Of a DNA stretch of 39,388 bases, positions 23,621-31,939 are shown one piece after another. The number at the start of each line of letters is the position of its first letter. Within the stretch, counting starts at the first letter, position 1. This DNA is from Nostoc sp. NMS7 (GTDB taxonomy: Bacteria > Cyanobacteriota > Cyanobacteriia > Cyanobacteriales > Nostocaceae), in contig NZ_JABXKJ010000065.1 of assembly GCF_017115085.1 (NCBI RefSeq), positions 1 through 39,388 of the forward strand, written 5' to 3'. Under the pieces are notes generated by a model, which worked only from the letters and a program-made list of their open reading frames with translations, searched no databases and had not been told where the DNA came from. The position numbers and the translations under genes are program-made.

Positions 23621-24718
23621 GACTGAAACTGCGAGTCCCGCAGCCAAAATATTCTTACTTGCGTTAATATCCCTATCGTGATGTGTACCGCATTTTGGGC
23701 AATCCCACTCTCTGATATTTAGAGGTAACTTATCTACAATATGTCCACAATGTCCACATCGCTTAGAGCTGGGAAACCATCGGTCAATCTTGACAAAAGT
23801 ACGGCCATACCAGTCGCACTTATATTCAAGTTGTCTGACCAATTCCGACCAACTAGCGTCACTAATAGAGAGGGCAAGTTTTCTATTTTTAACCATATTC
23901 TTCACAGACAAATCCTCGACTGCTATCAATTGGTTTTCTCGAACCAATCGAGTTGTCAACTTGTGAAGAAAATCATTACGAGCATCGCTAATTTGGGCGT
24001 GAACTTTAGCGACCTTGACCCTTGCCTTATGGCGATTGTTAGACCTTTGGTGCTTACGACTCAAGGTTTTTTGCGCTTTACGCAATTTCGCTTTTTTTAC
24101 CTTAAAACCTTTAGGATTAGCAATCTTCTCGCCCGTACTCAATGCAACTAAACTGCTGATACCCAAATCAACCCCAACAAGGTTTAGAGATTTAGGCAAT
24201 GTTTCAATCTCAACATCTACAAGTATTGAAACAGTCCACCGTCCATTCGGTGAGAGCTTCACCGTAATAGTGGATGGTTCTGCACATAAAGGTAACTGAC
24301 GACTCCAACGAATAGCCAAGGGTTGAGAGCATTTAGCTAAGAATACTTTTCTATCTTTCCACTTGAAAGCAGCCTTGGTAAATTCGGCATTGCCGCCGTT
24401 ACGCTTCTTCTTGAAGTTTGGGTATTTTGCCCGTCCTGCAAAGAAATTGCTAAATGCTGTTTGCAGATGTCGCAAGCCTTGTTGTAATGGCACACTACTA
24501 ACATGATTGAGAAACTGCAAGTCTTCTTGCTTTTTCCAACTAGTCAGCATGGTTGATGTTTTTTCGTATCCGACACGCTCGCTTTTTTCATACCATGCTT
24601 CTGTCCTTGCGGCAAGAGCGCGGTTGTAAACTAATCGAGCGCAACCCATAGTCATCCTGAGCAATGTTTCTTGCTCAGAAGTTGGATAGAATCGGTACTT
24701 AAAACTACGTTGTGTCAT
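23531..24718 (-). CDS. tnpB: TnpB RNA-guided nuclease of an IS605-type element
   Basis: A 395-residue protein with the full catalytic set of the RuvC-like domain: D184 in VGVDLGI, E268 in AVEDLSV, and the Asp of HDRDINAS (350). The zinc ribbon is C321/C324 (CGHCG) with C340/C343 (CPKCG). The N-terminal RNA-binding region is basic, and a Lys/Arg-rich helix lies at 205-240. Nothing is truncated, so the nuclease could be active. TnpB cuts DNA matching its guide RNA next to a short motif and helps keep its element in place. It is transcribed convergently with sphR. Its last residues are Lys/Pro-rich, as is usual. Confidence 0.93.
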   Translation of the reverse strand: MTQRSFKYRFYPTSEQETLLRMTMGCARLVYNRALAARTEAWYEKSERVGYEKTSTMLTSWKKQEDLQFLNHVSSVPLQQGLRHLQTAFSNFFAGRAKYPNFKKKRNGGNAEFTKAAFKWKDRKVFLAKCSQPLAIRWSRQLPLCAEPSTITVKLSPNGRWTVSILVDVEIETLPKSLNLVGVDLGISSLVALSTGEKIANPKGFKVKKAKLRKAQKTLSRKHQRSNNRHKARVKVAKVHAQISDARNDFLHKLTTRLVRENQLIAVEDLSVKNMVKNRKLALSISDASWSELVRQLEYKCDWYGRTFVKIDRWFPSSKRCGHCGHIVDKLPLNIREWDCPKCGTHHDRDINASKNILAAGLAVSVCGANVRPDSLKVKGQLRKTPGGKKQKPNP

Positions 24719-24837
24719 GCTTACATGATAGCATTTATTCCGTAAGAAGAGTACAATTAATTAAAGCTACCCTAGAACGGCGGGGTTTTAAACCCATTTT
24801 CTTGATAATTAGTTGAGATAGTTGTTAGTTTTTATTA

Positions 24838-26181
24838 GTGACCAAGAAACTAACAACTCAAATGCTCTTATTGGGATTTTTTCTGGGTTTAGCGGTAGGC
24901 ATTGGGTTTTGGGTTTGGCAACAGGTTCAACTTAACCGCTACCTGGGGCGTTTATTCCGACCGTTAACCTCCCATCTTTACAAGATGCGACTGCTGCTGA
25001 TTCCTGGGCTGCGGCAGGAAATAGCGATGGTGAAACAGCAACGACAAGATTTGCAGCAGTCGTTGCAAACTTACCAAAACCTACTAGATTTTGCACCAGT
25101 GGGATATTTGCAAGTGGATGAGGAAAATCAACTGCTGTGGTGTAATCGACAGGCGCAGGAAATTTTGTATCTGCATTGGCAACCAGAACAGGTACGTTTG
25201 TTATTAGAGTTGGTACGGTCTTACGAACTTGACCATTTAATTGAACAAACTCGTGATCTGCAAAAACCACAGACGGGAGAATGGGTATTTCATCCATCTT
25301 GTGAGGATGCCGCAGAGATGCCAACAATAAAATCTCTGGCTTTGCGGGCGTCTAGCTTGCCTTTACCCAATGGACAAGTGGGAGTCTTTTTAGAAAATCG
25401 TCAACCCCTATTAGATATAAATCAAGTACGCGATCGCTCTTTTTCTGATCTAGCACACGAACTCAGAACGCCGCTAACTTCGATTCGTTTAGTTGTGGAA
25501 ACGTTACAAAACCGCTTGGAACCGCCTTTAAATCGCTGGGTTAACCGCCTAATGCAAGAAGTTGACCGGCTGATTAACTTGGTGCAAAGCTGGTTAGAAC
25601 TTACCCAAATGGAAGCAAACCCAAACATGCAATTGCAAGTCAAAGCTGTAGAATTGCGATCGCTGATTGCATCGGTTTGGGAAACATTAGAACCTTTGGC
25701 ACAGCATCAACGTCTGTCTTTTTCTTATTCTGGCCCAGAAAATCTGTGGATTAAGGCAGATAAAGCCCGTATTTACCAAGTTTTTCTCAATTTGCTAGAC
25801 AATAGCATTAAGTACAGTCCTCCTGGTACAAGTATTCACGTCCAAGCAAAAATCCTTTCAACGAATAATGCGAGGGATGCTGCTTCTGAAATTATCGAAA
25901 TAAATCTGATTGATTCTGGAGTCGGGTTTTCGGAGGTAGATTTACCCCACGTTTTTGAGCGATTTTATCGAGGAGATAAAGCGCGATCGCATTCTCCCCA
26001 AGATGGTAACTCCATAGGGGCGATCGTTGGCAATGGATTAGGATTAGCGATCGTTGAGCAAATTCTGATCGCCCACGGTGGTTCAATCAAAGCGATGAAC
26101 CATCCAGAAACTGGTGGTGCGTGGATGCAACTCCAATTTCATGAAGTTATGGCAAACTCCCTAAGCCAAGACTATAGTTAG
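24838..26181 (+). CDS. sphS: Phosphate sensor histidine kinase SphS (PhoR-like)
   Basis: A 447-residue kinase with a GTG start. One membrane helix (about residues 9-27) is followed by a coiled coil, a PAS-like domain (about 75-195, FAPVGYLQVDEENQLLWCNRQAQEIL), and a HisKA domain with the phosphorylated His in SDLAHELRTPLTS. The ATPase domain has N-box FLNLLDNSIKYSPPG and G boxes DSGVGF and GNGLGLAIVE. SphS autophosphorylates and passes phosphate to SphR when phosphate is low. It begins about 35 bp after the inserted TnpB element, so it may now need its own promoter. sphU follows 28 bp later. Confidence 0.88.
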   Translation: MTKKLTTQMLLLGFFLGLAVGIGFWVWQQVQLNRYLGRLFRPLTSHLYKMRLLLIPGLRQEIAMVKQQRQDLQQSLQTYQNLLDFAPVGYLQVDEENQLLWCNRQAQEILYLHWQPEQVRLLLELVRSYELDHLIEQTRDLQKPQTGEWVFHPSCEDAAEMPTIKSLALRASSLPLPNGQVGVFLENRQPLLDINQVRDRSFSDLAHELRTPLTSIRLVVETLQNRLEPPLNRWVNRLMQEVDRLINLVQSWLELTQMEANPNMQLQVKAVELRSLIASVWETLEPLAQHQRLSFSYSGPENLWIKADKARIYQVFLNLLDNSIKYSPPGTSIHVQAKILSTNNARDAASEIIEINLIDSGVGFSEVDLPHVFERFYRGDKARSHSPQDGNSIGAIVGNGLGLAIVEQILIAHGGSIKAMNHPETGGAWMQLQFHEVMANSLSQDYS

Positions 26182-26209
26182 TAATATCTTCACCTTTAAG
26201 ACAACAAGT

Positions 26210-26878
26210 GTGAAAGCTATCGATTATAGTCCCAATCCTCAAAGACCTCAACTCGCACGCGCCATTAGGCGCTTAGAACGAGATGTATTACGCATGGGTG
26301 CTTTAGTCGAACAATCATTTCGCCTCAGCCACCAAGCGTTATTTGCTCGTAACTTAACAGCAGCTGAGGAACTTCCCCGATTAGATAAAAAAATTGATCG
26401 CTTTTATAGACAAATAGAATCAGACTGTACGGTGATTATGACGCTGCAATCGCCTACGGCTCAAGATTTGCGCTGCTTGAGTGCTTTTATGCAGTTGGTG
26501 CGAGACTTAGAACGCATTGGCGATTATGCTGAGGATTTAGCTGAGATTGCGATTAAAATTTTTCCTTATCCGCCTCATACGTCTTTGCCAGAAATTGAAG
26601 CCATGTCCCTTCACGCCCAGGCGATGCTAGCAACTAGCTTAAAGGCTTTGGGAGATTTCGATGAAGCTGGTGGACGCCGTTTAAAGCATCTTGATGATAC
26701 TGTAGATGATGCCTACGATCGCGTTTATCAAACTTTAGCCCAACAACGGGATGTCCCAGGCGTAGTCGAGCCAATTATACTGCTGTCACTGGCAATTCGT
26801 TGTCTGGAACGCATGGCAGATCATGCCACTAATATCGGTCAAAGGGTAGCATATATTGTCACCGGTCAACGCTCTTAA
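26210..26878 (+). CDS. sphU: PhoU-type negative regulator of phosphate signalling
   Basis: A 222-residue all-helical protein with a GTG start. It has the two repeated PhoU three-helix bundles. The first contains DCTVIMTLQSPTAQDLRCLSAFMQLVRDLERIGDYAEDL, and the second contains AIRCLERMADHATNIGQRV; the E-R-I/M-G/A-D acid patches are metal-binding. In Synechocystis, SphU prevents SphS signalling when phosphate is plentiful. It is in one operon with sphS. A hairpin 17 bp after the stop may end transcription. Confidence 0.92.
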   Translation: MKAIDYSPNPQRPQLARAIRRLERDVLRMGALVEQSFRLSHQALFARNLTAAEELPRLDKKIDRFYRQIESDCTVIMTLQSPTAQDLRCLSAFMQLVRDLERIGDYAEDLAEIAIKIFPYPPHTSLPEIEAMSLHAQAMLATSLKALGDFDEAGGRRLKHLDDTVDDAYDRVYQTLAQQRDVPGVVEPIILLSLAIRCLERMADHATNIGQRVAYIVTGQRS

Positions 26879-26894
26879 TTAACGTGCTGCCTAC

Positions 26895-26923
26895 ATCCCC
26901 GACTTCTTCAAGAAGTCGAGGAT
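26895..26923. terminator. Stem-loop after sphU
   Basis: ATCCCCGACTTCTT pairs with AAGAAGTCGAGGAT, 14 bp with one mismatch and almost no loop. It follows the sphU stop but has no U-run, so it may instead be a copy of a common interspersed palindrome that happens to sit at the operon end. Confidence 0.5.
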
Positions 26924-26942
26924 CTAAATCCAGTTTAGGTAA

Positions 26943-27152
26943 GGGATTTCCAAGAAATAAATTACTACTACTTGTGGGGTGGCCAGCGTTCGACTGACTT
27001 GTACTGAGCTTGCCCTTCGGCAGGTGTTACCCTGAGCCTGTCGAAGGGTCGAAGTAGCGCTCACGCCGAAGTCTTGCCCGCCTTTGGTTGCTTGGCAAAC
27101 GAGATGCCCAACCTACAATATAATCATTAAATGTTTTTTATTTGGAAGTCCC
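26943..27152. mobile_element. MITE-like element carrying a nested palindromic repeat
   Basis: The ends are GGGATTTCCAA (26943-26953) and TTGGAAGTCCC (27142-27152), inverted with one mismatch. The left part continues with AAATAAATTAC and TTGTGGGGTGG, as in the element at 10958. Between about 26988 and 27073 lies a copy of the CTTCGGCGTGAGCGCT/CTGAGCCTGTCGAAG repeat, so one repeat has been inserted into another. There is no coding capacity. Confidence 0.7.
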
Positions 27153-27508
27153 TAAGCGCCATTCCACCCTACTGTGTTCATAATTATTTGCGCTGACATA
27201 CTTACTTAGTCTACAGAAAATATCAAATAATTAAAAATAAGTTAACTAAATATTTTACTAAAAGCTTACCTCTTCTTAAACTTACACAATTAAAGTAACG
27301 GATAAACAACTAAAACATTTTGGATCTATCTTACTGATCGATACCTTAAACCAGAAGTTGTTTCCATGAAAAATTTTGAGTTAGCTCTAACTCTGATTCA
27401 TCAAAATACACCTTCAGATATATAGGTAAAATTTGATACAAATTATTAGAGTTTCTTAATCATTGTAAATAGCGAGATTCCCTGATAATTATGTAGTTAC
27501 GGTTAATC
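27153..27508. other. AT-rich promoter region of the Crp/Fnr gene
   Basis: A 356-bp AT-rich stretch with no gene. I searched it by eye for an NtcA site (GTA-N8-TAC) and did not find a clean one. No repeat or RNA structure stands out. Confidence 0.5.
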
Positions 27509-28135
27509 ATGTATTCCATAAGTCCTACATCAAACTCTTCTGCCGTGTCAAATAGCTCTGCTTTGGACGGACAATTACCCCAGCAGATATTTACCCGTAG
27601 GGAAGTAATTCCACTTCAAAATGACGTACTTTGGCGTATTGATCATGGTGCAGTTCGTACCTTAACCTGGAGTGAAGATGGAACATTCATCACTCTCGGT
27701 TATTGGGGGTTAGGGGATCTGATTGGTTATCCTTTGTCTAGAGTCAAGCCATACCAGATTGAATGTCTCACTGGCGTGGAAATAAGCATTGTGCCACCTT
27801 ATCTGTGGCATCAAGATATTAATGCTTTGTTGTCTCACATTCAACAGGCAGAGGATCTACTAAAGATTGTGCATCGAAAACCAATTTCGCTACGTTTATG
27901 GCAGTTTTTGGTGTGGTTAAGCGAAAAATTTGGACGTGATGTCGATCAGGGCAAGCTAATTGATTTAAATGTTACCCATCAAGATATTGCTGAAGTCTTA
28001 AATACCACACGGGTAACAGTTACCCGGCTCCTACAACAGTTGGAGTCGGAAGGAACAGTTTTACGTCACAAACGCCGGATTATTTTGCGCTCACCAAATA
28101 AATTAATTAAAAATTATGCTTCAGTATTATATTAA
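27509..28135 (+). CDS. Crp/Fnr-family transcriptional regulator
   Basis: A 208-residue protein. Residues ~28-125 form a cyclic-nucleotide-binding-like beta domain (FTRREVIPLQNDVLWRIDHGAVRTL), and residues ~150-205 a Crp-type helix-turn-helix with the recognition region VTHQDIAEVLNTTRVTVTRLLQQLESEGTV. The cAMP-contacting residues of true Crp are not evident, so the ligand may differ or be absent. It lacks the length and N-terminus of NtcA. It stands 127 bp before a porin gene on the same strand and might regulate it; that is inference. Confidence 0.88.
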   Translation: MYSISPTSNSSAVSNSSALDGQLPQQIFTRREVIPLQNDVLWRIDHGAVRTLTWSEDGTFITLGYWGLGDLIGYPLSRVKPYQIECLTGVEISIVPPYLWHQDINALLSHIQQAEDLLKIVHRKPISLRLWQFLVWLSEKFGRDVDQGKLIDLNVTHQDIAEVLNTTRVTVTRLLQQLESEGTVLRHKRRIILRSPNKLIKNYASVLY

Positions 28136-28261
28136 ATGACTTGTATTTATCAGAGGAGATAGGTATAATCATTGCTGTGAATGTGTGTGAAATTCCTGAA
28201 AGTAAAGTATTTTAAGTATTTTACGATGATTGGATTAGTAGGTGTGAGTGAGACTAAAAAC

Positions 28262-29890
28262 ATGACAAAACAATTCTGGAATCTTTTTAAGGTTAGTCCG
28301 GTTGTTCTAGCTGCTACATTTTTTGTTGCCAATAGCGCCTTAGCTGCTGAAGTCAACGACCCAATAACAAATGTTTCCCAGTTATCTGAAGCTCAAGAGT
28401 CTAACGACATTAGTCAAGTAACATCAGTTTCGCAATTTTCGGATGTGCAGCCCACAGATTGGGCATTCCAAGCTTTACAATCCCTAGTTGAGCGCTACGG
28501 CTGTATTGCAGGTTATCCCAACGGTACCTATCGTGGGAACCGTGCTTTGACCCGTTATGAATTTGCCGCAGGTTTGAATGCCTGTCTAAACCGGGTTAAC
28601 GAACTGATTGCTACAGCTACTGCCGATATAGTCAATAAACAAGACCTGGCTACTTTACAGCGCTTACAAGAAGAATTTGCTGCTGAACTAGCAACCTTGC
28701 GCGGTCGTGTCGATGGACTAGAAGCCCGCACTTCTGAGTTGGAAGCCAATCAGTTCTCTACTACCACCAAGTTGGTTGGGGAAGCGATTTTCAACATATC
28801 TGATGCTTTTGGTGGAGATAGGGCAGTTGCTGCTGGTAATTCAAATCAAAACTTGGATTCTAACACCACTTTTTCTGACCGTGTTCGTTTGAACTTGTAC
28901 AGCAGTTTTAGTGGTCAAGACCAGTTGCAAATCCGTTTGACTGCTGGCAACATCGTTTCTAATGCTGCTGTCACAGGTACTAACATGACCCGCTTGGCCT
29001 ATGACGTCGCTGCTCCCGACAACAACAGCGTTAGCATTGATAAAATCAACTATGCTTTCAATCTAACCGACGCAGTGCGTGTCAAGGTTGATGCAACTGG
29101 TGGAGAGTTATGGGAGAATGTGAATACCTTCAACCCTGACTTTTCTAGTTCAGCCAGAGGTGCCCTTTCTCGCTATGGACGTTTCAGCCCTATTTATCGT
29201 CAAGGTGCCGGTGGCGCTGGTTTAACTCTTACCTTCAATCCTAAAGGTCCGATCAGCTTGAGCGCTGCTTATTTAGCTAGGACTGCTAACGACCCTAGCG
29301 TTAATAATGGGCTGTTCGATGGTGATAACGCGATCTTTGGTCAGTTATCTTTCCAACCCAGCAAAGCTTTTAATATTGGTCTAACCTACGCCCGCAGTTA
29401 TCAAGGTAATACTGTTGCCAATAACCTTTTGCAAGCTACAGGTAGTGCTTTTGCTAACAATCCTTTTGGAAATAACACTCGTACCGAATCCGACAACTAC
29501 GGTGCAGAAGCTACCTTCCAACTTGGCTCTAAGTTGGCTCTCAGTGGTTGGGGAGGTTATACAACTGCCGATGCTCAAACTGGTGTTAATGCGGGTAGAT
29601 ATGCAGAAATTTGGTACTACGGTGCAACACTTGCTTTGAAAGACTTTGGCGGAGAAGGCAACGTCTTGGGTGTGATCTTTGGTCAACCACCCCAAGTTAC
29701 TGGTGGTAACATAAAAAACGGTAGTGCTTTTGACTCTGGTACATCTTATCACTTAGAGGGTCTTTACAAGTACAAGGTTTCCGATAATATTCAAGTCACC
29801 CCTGGCTTGTTGGTAATCTTCAATCCAGAGAACAACAATAATAACGACACTGAATATGTAGGCACTCTACGTACTACCTTCACCTTCTAA
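28262..29890 (+). CDS. Outer-membrane porin with SLH domain (OprB type, cyanobacterial)
   Basis: The start chosen is ATG 28262 (MTKQFWNLFK), giving a clear signal peptide ending ANSALAAEV; a longer frame upstream is open but would bury it. An SLH domain follows (about residues 62-120, FSDVQPTDWAFQALQSLVERYGC...LTRYEFAAGLNACLN), then a short coiled coil (about 125-170, LQRLQEEFAAELATLRGRVDGLE). A ~370-residue beta barrel ends in Phe as required for outer-membrane insertion (TLRTTFTF). Such porins anchor the outer membrane to the wall polymer by the SLH domain and pass small solutes or inorganic ions. Substrate specificity cannot be read from the sequence. A strong terminator follows. Confidence 0.92.
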   Translation: MTKQFWNLFKVSPVVLAATFFVANSALAAEVNDPITNVSQLSEAQESNDISQVTSVSQFSDVQPTDWAFQALQSLVERYGCIAGYPNGTYRGNRALTRYEFAAGLNACLNRVNELIATATADIVNKQDLATLQRLQEEFAAELATLRGRVDGLEARTSELEANQFSTTTKLVGEAIFNISDAFGGDRAVAAGNSNQNLDSNTTFSDRVRLNLYSSFSGQDQLQIRLTAGNIVSNAAVTGTNMTRLAYDVAAPDNNSVSIDKINYAFNLTDAVRVKVDATGGELWENVNTFNPDFSSSARGALSRYGRFSPIYRQGAGGAGLTLTFNPKGPISLSAAYLARTANDPSVNNGLFDGDNAIFGQLSFQPSKAFNIGLTYARSYQGNTVANNLLQATGSAFANNPFGNNTRTESDNYGAEATFQLGSKLALSGWGGYTTADAQTGVNAGRYAEIWYYGATLALKDFGGEGNVLGVIFGQPPQVTGGNIKNGSAFDSGTSYHLEGLYKYKVSDNIQVTPGLLVIFNPENNNNNDTEYVGTLRTTFTF

Positions 29891-29924
29891 AATCGGTGAT
29901 GAAATATAAAGCTCAGAATTAGAT

Positions 29925-29958
29925 AAACAAAACCCCGCTTCAAGGTGGGGTTTTGTTT
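29925..29958 (+). terminator. Rho-independent terminator of the porin gene
   Basis: AAACAAAACCCC (29925-29936) pairs perfectly with GGGGTTTTGTTT (29947-29958), with the loop GCTTCAAGGT closing one more pair. The T-rich right arm gives the U-run. It lies 34 bp after the porin stop. Confidence 0.88.
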
Positions 29959-30010
29959 AGATTTTTCAGGTCGCAGATTAATAAATCCACAATTATTATG
30001 AAAAAATTGG

Positions 30011-30271
30011 CTATGTAGGATGATCATCTGGCGGATTGGATATATCTTTTGGAGGGCGATCGCTACTCCAAGCCCACCACACAGAACCACACTGACAGTA
30101 GTAGAACTCTTGCCATTTGCGACGACGGTCTTCTGTAAGTACAGGCGATCGCCGATTTAGCCAAACTTTTTCAGCTTCCAAGCTACTCAAGCGGCAGCTA
30201 GGACAGCAAAACTCGTAAGCGTGTGTTGCTTTATTCGTCCATTCAGGCGGGATAGGAACAAAAGCGTCCAT
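30011..30271 (-). CDS. Small hypothetical protein with cysteine pairs (zinc-ribbon-like)
   Basis: The start MDAFVPIPPEW at 30271 is more credible than the longer frame up to 30367, because the extension is encoded by low-complexity GGGAGTGGGGAGT DNA. The 86 residues carry CCPSC near residue 23 and CQCG near 62, a spacing that could hold zinc. It is rich in Trp and Arg (VWWAWSSDRPP). There is no membrane segment. I do not recognise the function. It is convergent with the porin gene. Confidence 0.7.
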   Translation of the reverse strand: MDAFVPIPPEWTNKATHAYEFCCPSCRLSSLEAEKVWLNRRSPVLTEDRRRKWQEFYYCQCGSVWWAWSSDRPPKDISNPPDDHPT

Positions 30272-30531
30272 GATTAGGACAGGGAGTAGGGAGTGGGGAG
30301 TGGGCTTGCCGTGAGCGTAGCCGAATCGGAGTGGGGAATAGTATTGAAAAACGCTGTTAAACGACACTATTCTGACAAATTTGTCTATTCTATTTATAAA
30401 TCTTATTTTACGACGGTTTGCACTTATAAAACAGCTTTTTTAAATCCTGCAAGAGGATCTCACAAATCAAAGATTAACACGAATGATAACTAAAATAGTT
30501 ACTATCCAGATTATGGCTAATAATTAAATTT
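30272..30531. other. Spacer with G-rich low-complexity run
   Basis: Positions 30278-30345 hold AGGGAGTAGGGAGTGGGGAGT-like DNA joined to a TGAGCGTAGCCGAA repeat, the same motif found inside the giant kinase gene at 18004. The rest to 30531 is AT-rich, probably the promoter of the DUF3318 gene. Confidence 0.6.
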
Positions 30532-31137
30532 ATGGAGCCAAATGTTGAAATTCGCCGTTTGTTAGATGTAATGCCTGCTTCTGGTCGGATGACGACAAAA
30601 CTTGTTAGTCAGCCACAGCAAGCAAAAGTGATTGATGCCTCCTTTCCCCAACCCTGGAATCAGGCGCGACCGATATATATTAATTTCGATTTGTGGCGTC
30701 GCTTGACAAAGCCGCAACGAGATTTGCTGCTGTTGCAGATGGTTAGCTGGTTGACGGGGGTGAAGTGGTTTAAACCCGACATTTATCAAGGTATGGTGCT
30801 GGCGGGACTGGTAGGCGGATTCTTGGAAGCAGCACAGTCAGATGTGGTAGGTGTAGCCGTAGCTGGGGGATTAAGTGCGATCGCGGCTTGGAGGATCTGG
30901 CGCACTAATAAATCTCAAGAGTCAGAGTTAAATGCCGATGCAGCAGCAATTAAAATAGCACAACGGCGCGGTTATTCCGAAGCAGAAGCAGCGCAGCACC
31001 TGTTATCTGCAATTGAAGCCGTAGCTAAAATTGAAGGGCATTCCAGTTTAAATTTTGCTGAGTTGATTCGTTGCCAAAACTTACGAGCGATCGCAGGTTT
31101 ATCACCAGTGGGTATGCCAGAAAGTTATGATAAGTAG
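30532..31137 (+). CDS. DUF3318 protein
   Basis: A 201-residue protein of the cyanobacterial family DUF3318. It begins MEPNVEIRRLLDVMPASGRM, a conserved start. Two adjacent hydrophobic segments (about 86-102 and 104-121, GMVLAGLVGGFLEAA and VVGVAVAGGLSAIAAW) suggest a hairpin in a membrane. The C-terminal half (DAAAIKIAQRRGYSEAEAAQHLLSAIEAVAKIEG) is helical and resembles the region following the zinc site of M48-type peptidases, but no HExxH motif is present, so peptidase activity is unlikely. The function is unknown. Confidence 0.8.
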   Translation: MEPNVEIRRLLDVMPASGRMTTKLVSQPQQAKVIDASFPQPWNQARPIYINFDLWRRLTKPQRDLLLLQMVSWLTGVKWFKPDIYQGMVLAGLVGGFLEAAQSDVVGVAVAGGLSAIAAWRIWRTNKSQESELNADAAAIKIAQRRGYSEAEAAQHLLSAIEAVAKIEGHSSLNFAELIRCQNLRAIAGLSPVGMPESYDK

Positions 31138-31547
31138 AATAAATGTCTCTGCTGCCCATTTGTAGCAACATTTAAAGTGAAAAGTCTTGATATGGGTTTT
31201 TCACAGCGATCGCAAAACCTCTAAATTTCAGATCAGGTTTTGGTCTTGTCTAAGCTAAAGTTTTAGCATAGTTTCTCATTTTTTATAACTACAGTAACCT
31301 TTCAGTAACAAATAGGGCTTTGTGATTTATTTAGCCCCAGGCTTCTAGCGTTTAGGCGGCGAGTTGCAAGACATGAGCCTCAAACTAGCTACAATCGATG
31401 AGGCTATTCTACACTGGAATAAGAGAATGTGTGTTTAACTGACTTAGATATCAAAAAGTGCGGAGTTTTGTCATACCTTCTCAGTGTTGCTTATGAAGTG
31501 CTTACCTCGTGTGGTAAAACTTAACTTAAATTCTGTCAGTTACTAAC
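31138..31547. other. 410-bp spacer with one possible stem-loop
   Basis: No gene was found on either strand. AGCCTCA (31376-31382) can pair with TGAGGCT (31399-31405) around a 16-nt loop in a locally GC-richer stretch (31340-31410), which could be part of a small RNA or leader. The evidence is weak. Confidence 0.4.
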
Positions 31548-31560
31548 GGAGTTGATGGGA

Positions 31561-31752
31561 ATGAGTACCTTAATTTTTATTGGCTTGATAGTGGTTTACG
31601 GAGGCGGCGTTTTGAAGTTTTGGAATGGGTTTGGGCGGACTAATTTTAATCCGACTTTGACCAATCGCATTGGTTTATCTTTGCTATGGCCAGCTTTGTT
31701 TATTACAAATCAATCCTATCGTCGAAACTTTAGAAAAGCGTTGAAGGGCTAG
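31561..31752 (+). CDS. Small membrane protein, hypothetical
   Basis: 64 residues from ATG 31561, chosen because GGAG at 31548-31551 is 9 bases away; the in-frame ATG at 31555 is too close. One hydrophobic helix (STLIFIGLIVVYGGGVLKFW) is followed by a Gly/Asn/Arg-rich part with LSLLWPALFITNQSYRRNFRKAL, a possible second amphipathic helix. Its good ribosome binding site and protein-like composition support it as real. The function is unknown. Confidence 0.7.
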   Translation: MSTLIFIGLIVVYGGGVLKFWNGFGRTNFNPTLTNRIGLSLLWPALFITNQSYRRNFRKALKG

Positions 31753-31816
31753 AGTTTACTATTAAGTACAACGTCATCCGATCCTGAAGGTGGCATATAT
31801 CTCAATATAAATCTAA

Positions 31817-31890
31817 CCCCCCACCCTCCCTTCCTGGCTAGGGAAGGAAGGTTGGGTTTGCTCCTTTTAGGAAAAAGAGGAATTAGGGAG
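31817..31890. repeat. Imperfect C/G-rich hairpin repeat
   Basis: AACCCCCCACC...CCCTTCC is followed by GGGAAGGAAGGTTGGGTT. It resembles the repeat at 13457-13482 and is followed by GGAATTAGGGAGGG. No gene lies between 31753 and 31939. Confidence 0.6.
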
Positions 31891-31939
31891 GGATAAGTTC
31901 GTTAACCGTTGGAAGTATTTCAACTGATGAATTTAGGAA

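Larger units (their letters stand above)
23490..24805 (-). mobile_element. IS200/IS605-type element with tnpB only
   Basis: The right end (left in this orientation) has a strong hairpin, TCCCCGGCAT/ATGCCGGGGA at 23499-23508 and 23511-23520, followed on the minus strand by ATGTCAA. The left end near 24780-24805 has a small GGTTTTAAACC-type hairpin. There is no tnpA transposase, so it depends on one in trans. Its edges are approximate. It separates sphR from sphS. Removing it would leave the two genes about 40 bp apart. Confidence 0.75.

Noticed and set aside
24932..25327. 131-codon minus-strand frame inside sphS
   Set aside because: It is a shadow of the sensor kinase gene, with no ribosome binding site or recognisable motif.
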